From Mycobacterium neglectum (GTDB lineage: Bacteria; Actinomycetota; Actinomycetes; Mycobacteriales; Mycobacteriaceae), in contig NZ_NVQE01000005.1 of NCBI RefSeq assembly GCF_002591975.1, positions 62,001-126,000 of the forward strand: a DNA stretch of 64,000 nucleotides, given 5' to 3'. The translations under genes were made by a program, and so were the position numbers. The notes under the pieces were generated by a model. That model worked only from the letters and a program-made list of their open reading frames with translations. It was not told the DNA's origin and did no database searches. Of the stretch, positions 7,331 through 16,731 are shown in pieces; the first letter of the stretch is position 1, and each line of letters begins with the position of its first letter.

Positions 7331-8455
7331 TCAACCCGATTGCAGCAGCGCCAGCGGGCCCAACGTGACCAGCGCTCCCACCGCGACGGCGATCAGCGTG
7401 CTGCCGATGTCCTCGGTCTTGCGCACGACCCGCACCCCTACCACCAGGCCGAGAATCACCAAGACGGACAGCACCAGCGCGACGATGTTGTTCCACTTCC
7501 ACAGCTGGTCGAAAGCGACGAACAAACCGGCGCCGAAGGCGACCGCCAGGACGCACTGCCCGACGATCCATACGCCGTGCATGAACGACGACATGGCTTT
7601 CGGCTGTGTCGTTTCGGCGGCATCGGCGATTCCGCTGTCCGCCGGGGCCGGCGATGTGCCGCCGCGGGCCATGTCGTCGGCGACGGTTTGACCGCCGAAC
7701 AGCGTGCCCGAGGTGGTGCGTAGATAAGGACGGGTGCGGTCGGGATCCTTGGCGTCATCGTCGACGTCGCCGACCGTGGCCAAGGCGACGACCTCATCGT
7801 CGATCTCCGCGGCATCGGACGCCGACCAGTCGAGGGCGGTGTCGTCCTCGACCGGATCCGGGTCGGGGCTCATCTCCTCGGCGTCTCCGCCGAGCGCGTC
7901 GAATCGCGGCGAGGCGTAGCTCGACCGACGTGGCGGCGCGAAGAAGTCCATGTCGACGTCGGCCTGCCGCTGTTCGATATGGGCGGCGTAGTCGGAAACT
8001 GCGCCTGCGTAGTCGTCATCCGACTCGTCGACGTCCTCGTGCGCGTCGACGTCCTCGTGCGCGTCGGCGACCTCGTCCTCGTCGGCGACCTCGTCGGCGT
8101 CGACGTCCTCGTCGGCGACCTCGTCGACCGATTCGGTTTCGGTCTCCTCGTGTTCGACCGCACCATTGCTGGTCGCGGCACTGTTCAGCTGGTCGGGCTC
8201 GGCGTCGGCGAGGGCCTCGGCGGGCTGGGTTTCCGGCTCCTCGACAACCTCGTCGGCGACGGCCTGATCGGCCACGCCGTGATCGGTCACGATCGGGATC
8301 TCGCCGGTCAGCTCGGCGACGGAGATCGAGTCGGTGTCACCGCGACGGCGCCTGCGTCGACCACCGTGCGGAGGGGCACCGATGGTGCCATTACGCGCCA
8401 GCAACTCCGCGACCGAGATCGGTCGCGTGCTCTGGCTGTCTTCTGGTCCTGTCAT
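7331..8455 (-). CDS. Acidic-repeat membrane protein (Rv0497-like)
   Basis: From the ATG at 8455 the protein has 374 residues. The N-terminus (MTGPEDSQSTRPISVAELLARNG) carries two SVAEL-type short motifs around an Arg-rich patch, RRRRRRG. A long acidic region of Asp/Glu/Val repeats fills the middle. Three hydrophobic segments near the C-terminus (MHGVWIVGQCVLAVAFGAG, IVALVLSVLVILGLVVGV and STLIAVAVGALVTLG) anchor it. The layout suggests a cytoplasmic acidic tail tethered to the membrane; function is unknown. GAGAGACG precedes this ATG. A longer reading frame to 8551 would overlap ppx1 and is not used. Confidence 0.7.
   Translation of the reverse strand: MTGPEDSQSTRPISVAELLARNGTIGAPPHGGRRRRRRGDTDSISVAELTGEIPIVTDHGVADQAVADEVVEEPETQPAEALADAEPDQLNSAATSNGAVEHEETETESVDEVADEDVDADEVADEDEVADAHEDVDAHEDVDESDDDYAGAVSDYAAHIEQRQADVDMDFFAPPRRSSYASPRFDALGGDAEEMSPDPDPVEDDTALDWSASDAAEIDDEVVALATVGDVDDDAKDPDRTRPYLRTTSGTLFGGQTVADDMARGGTSPAPADSGIADAAETTQPKAMSSFMHGVWIVGQCVLAVAFGAGLFVAFDQLWKWNNIVALVLSVLVILGLVVGVRVVRKTEDIGSTLIAVAVGALVTLGPLALLQSG
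8030..8128. repeat. In-gene tandem repeats encoding Asp/Glu-Val-Ala stretch
   Basis: An 18-bp unit, GACGTCCTCGTGCGCGTC, is perfectly duplicated in tandem at 8030-8065. It is followed by at least three copies of TCGGCGACCTCGTC-like units. On the coding (minus) strand they give AHEDVD and DEVADED repeats in the acidic region of the membrane protein. Such runs can change length by slippage. Confidence 0.7.
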
Positions 8456-8510
8456 CGTCTCTCGCCTCTGGGCCCTTGGTTCGGCGCCGTGTGAGCTTCT
8501 GCCTTGCTGG

Positions 8511-9476
8511 TCAGCGTCGCTGTACGGATGTCTCCACCAAGGCTGTGCCATCAGCCTCGCTGTCGAGTTTCCGCAGAATCAGCCCTTCCCGCAATGCCCA
8601 GGGACAGATATCTACGCTTTCGACATCAAGGGCCTTCATGCTCGCCTCAGCTACCAAGGCGCCGGCCACGATCTGCGGCGCCCGCTCGGCACTCACCCCT
8701 TCCAACTCCGCACGGTCAGCCGCGGTCATCCTAGAGATGAATGCTATGAGCTGCCTTAAGCCGGTGGCTGTGAGCGTCCGCTTGACCCTCGGACCTGCCC
8801 CGGAGGGGGCGGCGCCGGTCAGCCGCGCCAGCGAACGGAAGGTCTTGGACGTCGCCACCGCCAGGTCTGGGTTTCCGGCCTTGAGCATCTCGGCGCCCGC
8901 GTCGGCCAGCTCGGTCGCCAACCAGTCGCGCAGCATGGCGACGCGGCGACGACCGGGCGGATCGTCGGGCAGCCACTCGCGGGTCAGCCTGCCCGCGCCG
9001 AACGGCAGCGAGAGCGCCACCTCGGGCTCCTCGTCGACACCGTTCGACAACTCCAGGGAGCCGCCGCCGATGTCGATGTTGATGATGCGGCCGGCGCTCC
9101 AGCCGTACCAGCGACGCACCGCGAGGAACGTCAGCCTTGATTCGTCGACCCCGCTGAGCACCTGCAGTGCCACCCCGGTCTCGGCGTGCACCCTGGCGAG
9201 CAATTCTTCGGAGTTCTTGGCGTCGCGCACTGCGGAGGTCGCGAACGCCATCAACTCGGCGCAGCCCGAACTCGCGGCGATCTTGGAGAACTCGTCGAGG
9301 GTGTCGATCAATTTGTCGGCGCCCTTGCGGGTGAGCTTGCCGTTGCCGTCGATGGCTTCGGCGAGGCGCAACGAGGCCTTGGTGGAACTCATCGGCGTCG
9401 GATGGCCACCACGACGCGCGTCCACCACCAGGAGATGGACGGTATTGCTGCCGACATCCAGCACGCCTAATCGCAC
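8511..9476 (-). CDS. ppx1: Exopolyphosphatase / GppA-family phosphatase (Ppx1)
   Basis: The 321-residue protein has the ASKHA actin-like fold: phosphate-1 loop [16 protein letters not shown] at the N-terminus, [11 protein letters not shown], and the second loop [12 protein letters not shown]. Family members split phosphate from the ends of polyphosphate or from pppGpp. M. tuberculosis Rv0496 acts on short-chain polyphosphate and is about 20 residues longer at the C-terminus. Here the protein ends SVQRR. The start is GTG. The gene diverges from the Rv0495c-like gene with only about 12 bp between starts. Confidence 0.88.
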   Translation of the reverse strand: MRLGVLDVGSNTVHLLVVDARRGGHPTPMSSTKASLRLAEAIDGNGKLTRKGADKLIDTLDEFSKIAASSGCAELMAFATSAVRDAKNSEELLARVHAETGVALQVLSGVDESRLTFLAVRRWYGWSAGRIINIDIGGGSLELSNGVDEEPEVALSLPFGAGRLTREWLPDDPPGRRRVAMLRDWLATELADAGAEMLKAGNPDLAVATSKTFRSLARLTGAAPSGAGPRVKRTLTATGLRQLIAFISRMTAADRAELEGVSAERAPQIVAGALVAEASMKALDVESVDICPWALREGLILRKLDSEADGTALVETSVQRR

Positions 9477-9488
9477 ACATACAACGTA

Positions 9489-10286
9489 GTGGGTTTACCG
9501 TTGAATACTGTGAGCGCATCGCATCCCGGTGAGGTTGAACTCGACTTTGCCCGTGAGTGGGTTGAGTTTTATGACCCCGACAACCCTGAGCACTTGATCG
9601 CGGCGGACATGACGTGGCTGCTGTCACGGTGGACGTGCGTGTTCGGCACGCCCGCCTGTCAGGGCACGGTGGAAAACAGACCCGACGACGGATGCTGCTC
9701 GCACGGCGCGTTCATGTCCGACAAGAACGACATCGCCCAGCTCGATGAGGCCGTCAAACTGCTGACCGATGAGGATTGGCAGTTCCGGGACAAGGGACTC
9801 GGCAAAAAGGGCTACCTCGAGATGGACGAGTATGACGACAAGCCCAACATGCGCACCCGAAAGTACAAGGGCGCCTGTATTTTTCTGAACCGTCCCGGCT
9901 TCCCAGGGGGCATCGGATGCGCCCTGCACAGCAAGGCTCTCAAGATCGGCGTCGAGCCGTTGACGCTCAAGCCCGAGGTCTGCTGGCAGCTGCCGATCCG
10001 CCGCACCCAGGAATGGGTGGAACGACCGGACGGCACCGAGGTGCTCAAGACGTGGATCACCGAGTACGACCGCCGGGGCTGGGGCGAGGGCGGCGAGGAT
10101 CTGCACTGGTACTGCACGGGCGATCCGAATGCACACGTCGGCAAGAAGCAGGTGTGGGAGTCCTACGCCCCCGAGCTCACCGAATTGCTTGGCGACAAGG
10201 CCTACGCCGAGCTCGCCGCAATGTGTAAGCGACGCAGTGGGTTAGGTTTGATCGCAGTTCACCCCGCGACGCGCGCCGCCGAATGA
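9489..10286 (+). CDS. Conserved cysteine-rich protein, Rv0495c-like (function unknown)
   Basis: The 265-residue soluble protein is strongly conserved in mycobacteria. Cysteines are spaced as [50 protein letters not shown] and AAMCKRR. The clustered CC/H and late cysteines could bind a metal or Fe-S cluster or be redox-active, but that is inference from composition. I recall that Rv0495c has been linked to redox homeostasis. The GTG at 9489 gives the N-terminus [20 protein letters not shown] seen in homologues. The stop overlaps the start of the next, broken gene by ATGA, suggesting they were translated together. Confidence 0.75.
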   Translation: MGLPLNTVSASHPGEVELDFAREWVEFYDPDNPEHLIAADMTWLLSRWTCVFGTPACQGTVENRPDDGCCSHGAFMSDKNDIAQLDEAVKLLTDEDWQFRDKGLGKKGYLEMDEYDDKPNMRTRKYKGACIFLNRPGFPGGIGCALHSKALKIGVEPLTLKPEVCWQLPIRRTQEWVERPDGTEVLKTWITEYDRRGWGEGGEDLHWYCTGDPNAHVGKKQVWESYAPELTELLGDKAYAELAAMCKRRSGLGLIAVHPATRAAE

Positions 10287-10596
10287 GCCTGTTCTTCTTC
10301 CGCCTGACGCCCCCGCGGGCGGACTTCGCTCAGACCATGACGCCCGCCGAACAGCAGGCGATGGCCGCCCACCAGGAGTACTGGCAGCTGGGCCCCCGCG
10401 AAGCTGGGGACTGCTGCGCGACGGCCGAGTGGTGGTCTACGGTCCCGTCGCCGACCCCGAGGGAGCGTGGGGTATGGGCGTGCTGCGCGCCGCCGACCGT
10501 GCCGAGGTGCTGGCCATCGCCGAGAAGGACCCGTCAGTCACAGCCGGTGTCAACACCTTTGAGGTGTACGAGATCATGGACGGCGTCACGGGTTAA
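10283..10596 (+). pseudogene. YciI-like (YCII domain) gene with a frameshift
   Basis: The frame from the ATG at 10283 begins [20 protein letters not shown] and HQEYWQLG, as in YCII-domain proteins. The rest of the domain continues in another frame from about 10408: LLRDGRVVVYGPVADPEGAW and then NTFEVYEIMDGVTG, ending at 10596. The net shift is one base lost or two gained near the G/C runs at 10391-10410. The joined product would be about 104 residues, normal for the family. Either the gene is a recent pseudogene or the base calls are wrong there. The start overlaps the upstream stop codon (ATGA). Confidence 0.7.
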
Positions 10597-10601
10597 CGGT
10601 G

Positions 10602-10648
10602 ATTTGGGTGCGCAAACAGTCGCTCGGCGAATGTTTGCGCACCGAAAT
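10602..10648. terminator. Long inverted repeat between convergent genes
   Basis: The arm at 10602-10618 (ATTTGGGTGCGCAAACA) pairs with 10632-10648 (TGTTTGCGCACCGAAAT) with a single mismatch and a 13-nt loop. It lies between the YciI-like pseudogene and the 3' end of regX3, so it can act as a two-way terminator. The outer A/T pairs provide T-rich tails on both strands. The right arm leads into the motif CCGAAATCGCTATCC, also present at the plsC 3' end. Confidence 0.65.
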
Positions 10649-10650
10649 CG

Positions 10651-11337
10651 CTATCCCTCCAGTTTGTAGCCCAGGCCGCGGACGGTGACCAGGTGCACCG
10701 GGTTGGCAGGGTCGGACTCGATCTTCGACCTCAGCCGCTTCACATGCACGTCAAGGGTTTTCGTGTCACCGACGTAGTCGGCACCCCATACGCGGTCGAT
10801 GAGCTGACCACGCGTGAGCACCCGACCGCTATTGCGCATCAGATACTCGAGCAGGTCGAACTCCTTGAGCGGCAAGGTGATCAGATCTCCGTTGACCGAC
10901 ACAACGTGCCGCTCCACATCCATCCGCACCGGGCCGGCCTCGAGTACACCATCGCCGATCCCCGCGTCGTCGTTGTCGGTGCCGCGACGCAAAACCGCGC
11001 GGATCCGGGCGATCAGTTCCCGGGCCGAGTACGGCTTCGTGACGTAGTCGTCGGCCCCGAGCTCGAGCCCAACCACCTTGTCGATCTCGCTGTCACGCGC
11101 CGTCACCATAATGACGGGAACGCTTGAGCGCGAACGCAATTGCTTGCATACATCGGTGCCGCTCATCCCCGGAAGCATCAGGTCCAGCAGGACGATGTCG
11201 GCACCGGACCGCTCGAACTCCGCCAGGGCCGACGGCCCGTCGGCCACCACGGTGGCCTCAAAGCCCTCCTTGCGCAGGAGAAAGGCCAGGGGATCGGCCA
11301 AGGACTCCTCGTCCTCCACGATCAACACGCTGGTCAT
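10651..11337 (-). CDS. regX3: Two-component response regulator RegX3
   Basis: The 228-residue OmpR/PhoB-type regulator has a receiver domain with acidic pocket EDEE at residues 8-11, phosphoacceptor D52 in VLLDLMLPG, and lysine in VTKPYSAREL. A winged-helix effector domain follows, with GDTKTLDVHVKRLRSKIE. With SenX3 it controls the phosphate-starvation response in mycobacteria. It lies 7 bp downstream of senX3 on the same strand, so the two are certainly co-transcribed. The longer MIRU-containing gap known in M. tuberculosis is absent. Confidence 0.96.
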   Translation of the reverse strand: MTSVLIVEDEESLADPLAFLLRKEGFEATVVADGPSALAEFERSGADIVLLDLMLPGMSGTDVCKQLRSRSSVPVIMVTARDSEIDKVVGLELGADDYVTKPYSARELIARIRAVLRRGTDNDDAGIGDGVLEAGPVRMDVERHVVSVNGDLITLPLKEFDLLEYLMRNSGRVLTRGQLIDRVWGADYVGDTKTLDVHVKRLRSKIESDPANPVHLVTVRGLGYKLEG

Positions 11338-11344
11338 CTGCTAG

Positions 11345-12532
11345 CTAGTCCTCTCGTTCGACGTGCACTTCTAGGTCATCGTCACCCTGGGGGTATGCCG
11401 GAATCGACAGGGTGAAAGTCGATCCCGTTCCTTGTTGGCTCCACAGCCGGATGGATCCGTTGTGGTTGGCGGCGACGTGTTTGACGATCGCCAACCCGAG
11501 TCCGGTCCCGCCGGTGGCCCGGGACCGCGCCTTGTCGACGCGGAAAAATCTTTCGAACACCCTCTCCTGATCTGCGCGGGCGATGCCGATTCCTCGGTCG
11601 GTGACGGCGATCTCAATGTTGTCGCCGCGGCGGCGCCTACTGATCGACACCGCGGACCCGTTGGGTGAGTAGGCGATCGCGTTGGACACCAGGTTGGCGA
11701 TCGCCGTGACCAACAACGTCTGGTCACCGAGCACGCGGAAGCCGGTCGGTGCGTCTGTGGTGATCGCGATGTCGGCGTTGTCGGCGGCCACCTTGTAGCG
11801 CGACAGTGCCTCGGCCACCACGGTGTCGACGTCGACGGATTCCAGGTCGGGCAGCGGTTCGGCGCCCTGCAACCGCGACAGCTCGATCAATTCGCCGACC
11901 ATGTTGGCCAGCCGGCTGGATTCGGTCAGCATCTTGCCTGCGAACCGGCGCACCGTCTCGGGGTCGTCCGCCGACGCCAGCACCGCCTCCGCGAGCACAC
12001 CCACCGCACCGACCGGGGTTTTGAGTTCGTGGCTGACGTTGGCGACGAAGTCGCGGCGGGTCGCCTCCATCCGGGCGTGTTCGGACTGGTCGTCGACATA
12101 GACGACGGCGAACCGGCGATCCTGCTCGGTCAGCAGGCGGACATGGCCGCGGACCGAAAGCCCGGAGCGGCCGGGATGGGCGCGCTTGCGCGGCGAAAGA
12201 TCAACCTCGCCGTCCTCGCCCGTGGTCAGCGTGCGTTCTGCCGCAAGCCAGGCGCGGTCGTCGAGCAGTCGGTCGCGAACCAGGCCCAGTTCGCGGGCCC
12301 GGTCGTTGGTGTAGACGACGTCACGGTAGGTGTCGACCACGACGATCCCGACCGGCGACTGGGCTACGACGTGGGCCAACATCTGCGACACGGTGATGCC
12401 GTTCTGCGCCGTCGCGCGCCGCTGCCTGCGCTCCATCAGGCGAGGCACCAGCCCCGCCCCGAGCGCCACACCGATCACCAGGGTGAGAAGTGCGGCGAGG
12501 GCGGCAATCAGCGTCGCCGTTACCACACTCAC
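11345..12532 (-). CDS. senX3: Two-component sensor histidine kinase SenX3
   Basis: The 395-residue protein starts with a membrane helix ([22 protein letters not shown]), followed by a PAS-like domain. The HisKA box is [16 protein letters not shown] with the phosphorylated histidine. The HATPase_c domain has the N box [14 protein letters not shown]1 DRGIGIA and G2 [12 protein letters not shown]. SenX3 phosphorylates RegX3 when phosphate is low, with input from the Pst/PhoU system. One GTTCACC heptamer lies about 20 bp upstream on the same strand, similar to half of a PHO/RegX3 box, which hints at autoregulation. Confidence 0.95.
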   Translation of the reverse strand: MSVVTATLIAALAALLTLVIGVALGAGLVPRLMERRQRRATAQNGITVSQMLAHVVAQSPVGIVVVDTYRDVVYTNDRARELGLVRDRLLDDRAWLAAERTLTTGEDGEVDLSPRKRAHPGRSGLSVRGHVRLLTEQDRRFAVVYVDDQSEHARMEATRRDFVANVSHELKTPVGAVGVLAEAVLASADDPETVRRFAGKMLTESSRLANMVGELIELSRLQGAEPLPDLESVDVDTVVAEALSRYKVAADNADIAITTDAPTGFRVLGDQTLLVTAIANLVSNAIAYSPNGSAVSISRRRRGDNIEIAVTDRGIGIARADQERVFERFFRVDKARSRATGGTGLGLAIVKHVAANHNGSIRLWSQQGTGSTFTLSIPAYPQGDDDLEVHVERED

Positions 12533-12673
12533 GCGAAAATCGTACGCACCCGGTGAACGTCATCCCAGCAGCGTGCGGCCAAAACGGGACAAGTCACAGA
12601 AGTAATCGCCGAAATTCGAACCCCGGCTTTCCCCCGTTAACCCGCCGTTCGCCGGACAGCACCGTTTCGGTGG

Positions 12674-13420
12674 CTACTTCGCACCCTGCGCAGCAACTGC
12701 GGCCGCACCTGCCGCCGCGGCCTCGGGGTCCAGGTAGGTGCCTCCGGCGACCTTCGGCTTGAGGTCGGCGTCCAGGTCGTAGCGAAGCGGAATGCCGGTG
12801 GGGATGTTGAGGCCGACCACGTCTTCGTCCGACATCCCGTCCAAATACTTCACCAGCGCGCGCAACGAGTTGCCGTGCGCGGCGATCAGTACGGTCTTGC
12901 CGGCCGCAAGGTCAGGAACGATCGCCTGCTCGAAGTACGGCACGAACCGGTCCACAACGTCTTTGAGGCATTCCGTCAGCGGTCCGCCGCCGATATCGGC
13001 ATAGCGCGGGTCGGTGTCCTGGCTGTACGTGCTGCCCGCCTCGATCGGCGGCGGCGGGGTGTCGTAGCTACGACGCCACTTCATGAACTGCTCGTCGCCG
13101 TACTTTTCCTTCGTCTCGGCCTTGTTCAGGCCCTGCAGGGCGCCGTAGTGCCGCTCGTTGAGCCGCCAGTCGCGGTGCACCGGGATCCAGTGGCGGTCGG
13201 CCGCGTCCAGCGCCAGGTTTGCGGTGGTGATCGCCCTACGCAGCAGCGATGTGTAGAGCACATCGGGTTGACGCTCGAGTTCGGAGATCAGCTGGCCCGC
13301 GCGCACCGCTTCGGCCCTGCCCTTCTCGGTGAGGTCGACGTCGACCCACCCGGTGAACAGGTTCAGCGCGTTCCATTCGCTCTCGCCGTGACGAAGCAGG
13401 ATCAGCGTGGAATCTCCCAT
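12674..13420 (-). CDS. gpmA: 2,3-bisphosphoglycerate-dependent phosphoglycerate mutase
   Basis: GpmA interconverts 3- and 2-phosphoglycerate in glycolysis and gluconeogenesis. The protein has the phosphohistidine motif [18 protein letters not shown] near its start, RRAITTA, LNERHYG and the second histidine in [10 protein letters not shown]. The ATG at 13420 gives 248 residues starting [14 protein letters not shown], like M. tuberculosis Gpm1. An alternative start 42 nt upstream would overlap the YbjN-like gene. The C-terminal 15 residues are Ala-rich and probably disordered. The stop of the upstream gene is 10 nt away, so the two are likely co-transcribed. Confidence 0.93.
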   Translation of the reverse strand: MGDSTLILLRHGESEWNALNLFTGWVDVDLTEKGRAEAVRAGQLISELERQPDVLYTSLLRRAITTANLALDAADRHWIPVHRDWRLNERHYGALQGLNKAETKEKYGDEQFMKWRRSYDTPPPPIEAGSTYSQDTDPRYADIGGGPLTECLKDVVDRFVPYFEQAIVPDLAAGKTVLIAAHGNSLRALVKYLDGMSDEDVVGLNIPTGIPLRYDLDADLKPKVAGGTYLDPEAAAAGAAAVAAQGAK

Positions 13421-13430
13421 GCCGAAAAGA

Positions 13431-13946
13431 CTAGTCGGCTGAGGACTCATCGTCTTCGTCAATCAGGTGAGCGAAGGCCTGCAAGTTCTTCAGCGACTCC
13501 CCGCGCGATACCCGCCACTCCCACTCTCTCTGAATGGAGGAGCGAAACCCCAACTCCAGCAACGTATTGAAGTCAGAGTCGACGGCTTCGAGTACCTGGC
13601 CGAGGACGCGGTCGATCTCGTCGGAGGTCACCGATTCCAATGCCATCCGGCCGACGAGGTAGATGTCACCGACGTTGTCGAGTGTGTAGGCGACACCGTA
13701 GAGGCGGCGGTTCCGTTTCAGTAGAAAACGGTAGACACCCTCGTGGTTTTCATCGGGCTTGCGGCAGACGAATGCCTCGACACGGACCGAGTGTTCGCCG
13801 ATGGACAAGATCGTGTTGGTCTTCAGCCGCCGCTCGCCCGGCAGCTCGACGATGATGCCACCCAGTCCACCGCGCACACCATCGTGGCGGCTGCAGACGA
13901 GACCGTTCTCCTTACAGGCTTGTTCGATGACTTCGGCAGCGCTCAC
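13431..13946 (-). CDS. YbjN-domain protein (Rv0487-like)
   Basis: The 171-residue protein begins (M)[17 protein letters not shown] and continues with [32 protein letters not shown] and [20 protein letters not shown], characteristic of the YbjN/type III secretion chaperone-like fold. These proteins have been proposed as regulators or chaperones; no enzyme activity is expected. The GTG start overlaps the mshA stop (GTGA). An in-frame upstream start exists but lies inside mshA. It stands between mshA and gpmA as in other mycobacteria. Confidence 0.8.
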   Translation of the reverse strand: MSAAEVIEQACKENGLVCSRHDGVRGGLGGIIVELPGERRLKTNTILSIGEHSVRVEAFVCRKPDENHEGVYRFLLKRNRRLYGVAYTLDNVGDIYLVGRMALESVTSDEIDRVLGQVLEAVDSDFNTLLELGFRSSIQREWEWRVSRGESLKNLQAFAHLIDEDDESSAD

Positions 13947-15283
13947 GCACGCACCCCGCGGCGGATCGTGAAGCGCCGCCCACTGCGCCGCGCCGTCACA
14001 TCCATGCGCTGGAGCGCCCGGTAGTCGGTGATCGCGCGGCCGTAGCTGGTGAGCAGCGCGTCGACGGTGCGGGCCCACGAGAACGTGGCGGCGTGCTCGA
14101 CGGCCGCCGCGCGCATCGTGTCGGGGCCAGCCGCCCGGACCTTGTCCAGCAGTGCGCCGATGGCCTGCGCCCAGTCATCCACGTCGTGGCCGTCGACCAG
14201 CGTGCCGGTGACGCCGTCGCGCACCGCGACCGGCAGCCCGCCGACCGCGGCGGCCACCACCGGGGTCCCGCAGGCCTGCGCCTCGATGGCGACGAGTCCG
14301 AAGGATTCCGAGTAGCTCGGCACGGCGACCAGGTCCGCGGCCCGATAGACGTCAACGAGTTGATCGCGCGACTGCGGCGGCAGGAACGTCACATGTGCGG
14401 TGATACCCAGTTCTTCGGCCAACTGAATCAGCGCCTCGGGTGCGGCCAGCCCACTGCCGGACGGTCCGCCGGCCACCAATACCCGCAAGCTGCCGAAGCG
14501 GTCGGTCAGCCGGGCCGCGGCGCGCAGCAGCACGTCGGGCGCCTTCAGTGGCTGGATCCGACCCACGAATGCCAGCACCTGCTCGTCGGCGCGTAGCCCT
14601 AGGGCGGCGCGGGCCGCAGCCCGGTCGCCGGGCGTGAACAGTTCAAGGTCGACACCGGGGTGGACGATGTCGATGCGCGCCGGATCGGCATGATGCAGCG
14701 AAACAAGTTGGTGCGCTTCGGTTTCGGTGTTGACGATCAGACGGTCGGCCTCATCGACCACCTGCTGCTCGCCGACCGCGCGCAGCGGCGGCTCGGGTGA
14801 GTCGCCGTCGGCCAACGCGGCATTCTTCACCGCGGCCAAGGTGTGCGCAGTGTGCACGAGGGGCACCGCCCATCGGTCCCGCGCCAGCCAGCCCACCTGA
14901 CCCGACAGCCAGTAGTGCGAATGCACGACGTCGTAGTACCCGGGCTCATGCGTGGCCTCGGCCCGCAGGACCCCTGCGGTGAACGCGCACAGCTGGGTGG
15001 GCAGGTCGTACTTGTCCAGGCCCTCGAACGGGCCGGCCACGACGTTGCGGACCAGCACCCCGGGCGCGACGTGCACGACGGGTGCGTCGGCCGAGGAGGT
15101 GGCCCGGGTGAAGATCTCCACCTCGACCCCGCGCCGGGCCATCTGGAGTGCGCTCTGCAGCACGTAGACGTTCATTCCGCCCGCGTCGCCGGTGCCCGGC
15201 TGCGCCAGTGGCGACGTGTGCACCGACAACACGGCTACTCGTCGCGGAACCGCAAGACCCGTCAGATCCGTGGCGTGACGCAC
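13943..15283 (-). CDS. mshA: D-inositol-3-phosphate glycosyltransferase (mycothiol synthesis)
   Basis: MshA joins N-acetylglucosamine from UDP-GlcNAc to 1L-myo-inositol 1-phosphate, the first committed step of mycothiol synthesis. The 446-residue GT4/GT-B protein shows the N-terminal [17 protein letters not shown] loop, [11 protein letters not shown] and [12 protein letters not shown]. The C-terminal nucleotide-sugar site has [17 protein letters not shown] and [23 protein letters not shown]. The start is GTG. The upstream 36 bp before the ROK regulator include a small GGGGAGCCTCCCCC palindrome. Confidence 0.94.
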   Translation of the reverse strand: MRHATDLTGLAVPRRVAVLSVHTSPLAQPGTGDAGGMNVYVLQSALQMARRGVEVEIFTRATSSADAPVVHVAPGVLVRNVVAGPFEGLDKYDLPTQLCAFTAGVLRAEATHEPGYYDVVHSHYWLSGQVGWLARDRWAVPLVHTAHTLAAVKNAALADGDSPEPPLRAVGEQQVVDEADRLIVNTETEAHQLVSLHHADPARIDIVHPGVDLELFTPGDRAAARAALGLRADEQVLAFVGRIQPLKAPDVLLRAAARLTDRFGSLRVLVAGGPSGSGLAAPEALIQLAEELGITAHVTFLPPQSRDQLVDVYRAADLVAVPSYSESFGLVAIEAQACGTPVVAAAVGGLPVAVRDGVTGTLVDGHDVDDWAQAIGALLDKVRAAGPDTMRAAAVEHAATFSWARTVDALLTSYGRAITDYRALQRMDVTARRSGRRFTIRRGVRA

Positions 15284-15319
15284 AAAGACATGTCTACACC
15301 GTGGCGGGGAGCCTCCCCC

Positions 15320-16603
15320 TTACGCACTCACTTCGGGTCGCCGGTTCAGGGTCCGCTTCATCGCGCCGATCGGATCGGCGTAGAGCCCGACGAGCGACAC
15401 CACGCCCGCACCGGCCTCTTGCACCCGATTGCCGAATGCCGTCAGCCTGATCTGACGCGCAGGCATCACGGACCGTTCCGCGTAGGCGGCTTCGACCAGT
15501 TCCATGCCCTCGGGGTACTCGGTGAACGCCTGCCCGCCGACCACGAGGTCGTCGGGGTTGAGCAGGTCGCGCAGCAGGGCGACGGCCTGGCCGAGCACTC
15601 TGGCCCGCTCGGCGAGCAGGGCCTGCGCCTGCTCATTGCCCTGCCGGGCGGCACGCAGCACCGCAGGCATCGTCGATGCGGGCCCGTCGGTGGCGATGAT
15701 GCGCTCCTTGCGGGCGGCGATCAGCACGGCCTCGTCACTCACGGTGGACTCCAGCTGCCCGGTGCCGCCCAGCAGTTCGGATTCAACGGGCAGCGCGGCG
15801 ATGGTGCCCGGTCCGCTGGTGGGCGAATGCACCCGCCCGCCGATGGACAGCGCATAGCCGACGGTCTCGCGGGCGTAGACGTAGAGGCTTGTCCCCGCGG
15901 ACGCAGGAAGCAGACGTCGACCCCCGAGCAGAAGTTCCGCACCGGCCATCGCGTCGACGTGGGAGGCCACCGACGCCGGTAAGCCGAGCGCTTCGGCGAA
16001 CGCCGGGCCGACGGGAGCGTCCGACCAGCCCAGCCTCGGATGATCGAGGTAGCCCCGCGCGCTGTCGACGACACCGCCTGCGGCGACACCCACCCACAAT
16101 GCCCGGCGGCGGTGCCAACGGCTCAGGTAACGGCGGGCGCTGGCCGCCAGCGATGCCAGCGCTGCGGCCTGTGGTCCCCGCGGCGTCGGCGTCTCGACCA
16201 CATCGAGCGTGCGGCCGAACAGGTCGGTGGCCACGATGCTGGTCGTGCGGGCACCGATGTGGATGCCAAGGGTCAGGTAGGGCTCGTGGTTGATCTCAAC
16301 CGGGACGCGCGGGCGCCCGATGGCCCCGGAGACCGCAAGATCGGCGCGTTCCCGCAGCACACCTGCGTCGAGCAGCGCGGTGACCTGACGGTTGACCGTT
16401 GCAATGCTGAGTCCGGTGACCTGGGCGATGGTGTCACGTGCGATCGGACCGCGCAGTCGTGCTGCACCGAACACGGAACCGGCGGCGGCCTCGGCTACCC
16501 GCAGCGATGGTGCGACGACGTGGTGACGTGCCAAGAGAAGTGTGGGGGTGGCAGTGCGCACGGAATTGTCCTTTGTGAAGTCGGCCGGGGGTCTGTGCCA
16601 CAC
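15320..16603 (-). CDS. ROK-family transcriptional regulator (Rv0485-like)
   Basis: This protein of about 427 residues has an N-terminal winged HTH (RDTIAQVTGLSIATVNRQVTALLDAG) followed by a ROK/ASKHA domain with GIHIGARTTSIVATDLFGR, GVAAGGVVDS and DAMAGAELLLGG. The zinc-binding GHxxxxxxGxxCxCGxxGC motif of sugar-kinase ROK proteins is not visible, so it is likely a regulator without kinase activity. M. tuberculosis Rv0485 has been linked to control of a PE/PPE pair and virulence. The start is uncertain; an internal GTG at VRTATPTLLLARHH is also possible. It diverges from the SDR gene. Confidence 0.75.
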   Translation of the reverse strand: MWHRPPADFTKDNSVRTATPTLLLARHHVVAPSLRVAEAAAGSVFGAARLRGPIARDTIAQVTGLSIATVNRQVTALLDAGVLRERADLAVSGAIGRPRVPVEINHEPYLTLGIHIGARTTSIVATDLFGRTLDVVETPTPRGPQAAALASLAASARRYLSRWHRRRALWVGVAAGGVVDSARGYLDHPRLGWSDAPVGPAFAEALGLPASVASHVDAMAGAELLLGGRRLLPASAGTSLYVYARETVGYALSIGGRVHSPTSGPGTIAALPVESELLGGTGQLESTVSDEAVLIAARKERIIATDGPASTMPAVLRAARQGNEQAQALLAERARVLGQAVALLRDLLNPDDLVVGGQAFTEYPEGMELVEAAYAERSVMPARQIRLTAFGNRVQEAGAGVVSLVGLYADPIGAMKRTLNRRPEVSA

Positions 16604-16713
16604 CCGGCGACTGTCATCAGGACAGCGGAATCAGGAGCGGCGAAGTGCGCAACGACAACAGTGCCGCGTGATGCGGGCAGCCTGACTCCTGGACACACCG
16701 AGAATTTAGCATG

Positions 16714-16727
16714 CCAACTAAAGTTGG
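16714..16727. promoter_or_regulatory. Short inverted repeat at the SDR start
   Basis: CCAAC-TAAA-GTTGG lies 4 bp before the chosen ATG of the SDR gene and within the ROK/SDR divergent region. It overlaps the place of a ribosome site and could be an operator, perhaps for the divergent ROK regulator. The arms are only 5 bp. Confidence 0.3.
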
Positions 16728-16731
16728 GCGT

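Noticed and set aside
7606..9489. 627-codon open frame on the plus strand
   Set aside because: It is antisense to the acidic membrane protein and ppx1, with long Arg runs and no recognisable fold.
12552..12558. RegX3/PHO box upstream of senX3
   Set aside because: Only one GTTCACC unit is clear; the second repeat is poorly matched, so I mention it only in the senX3 entry.
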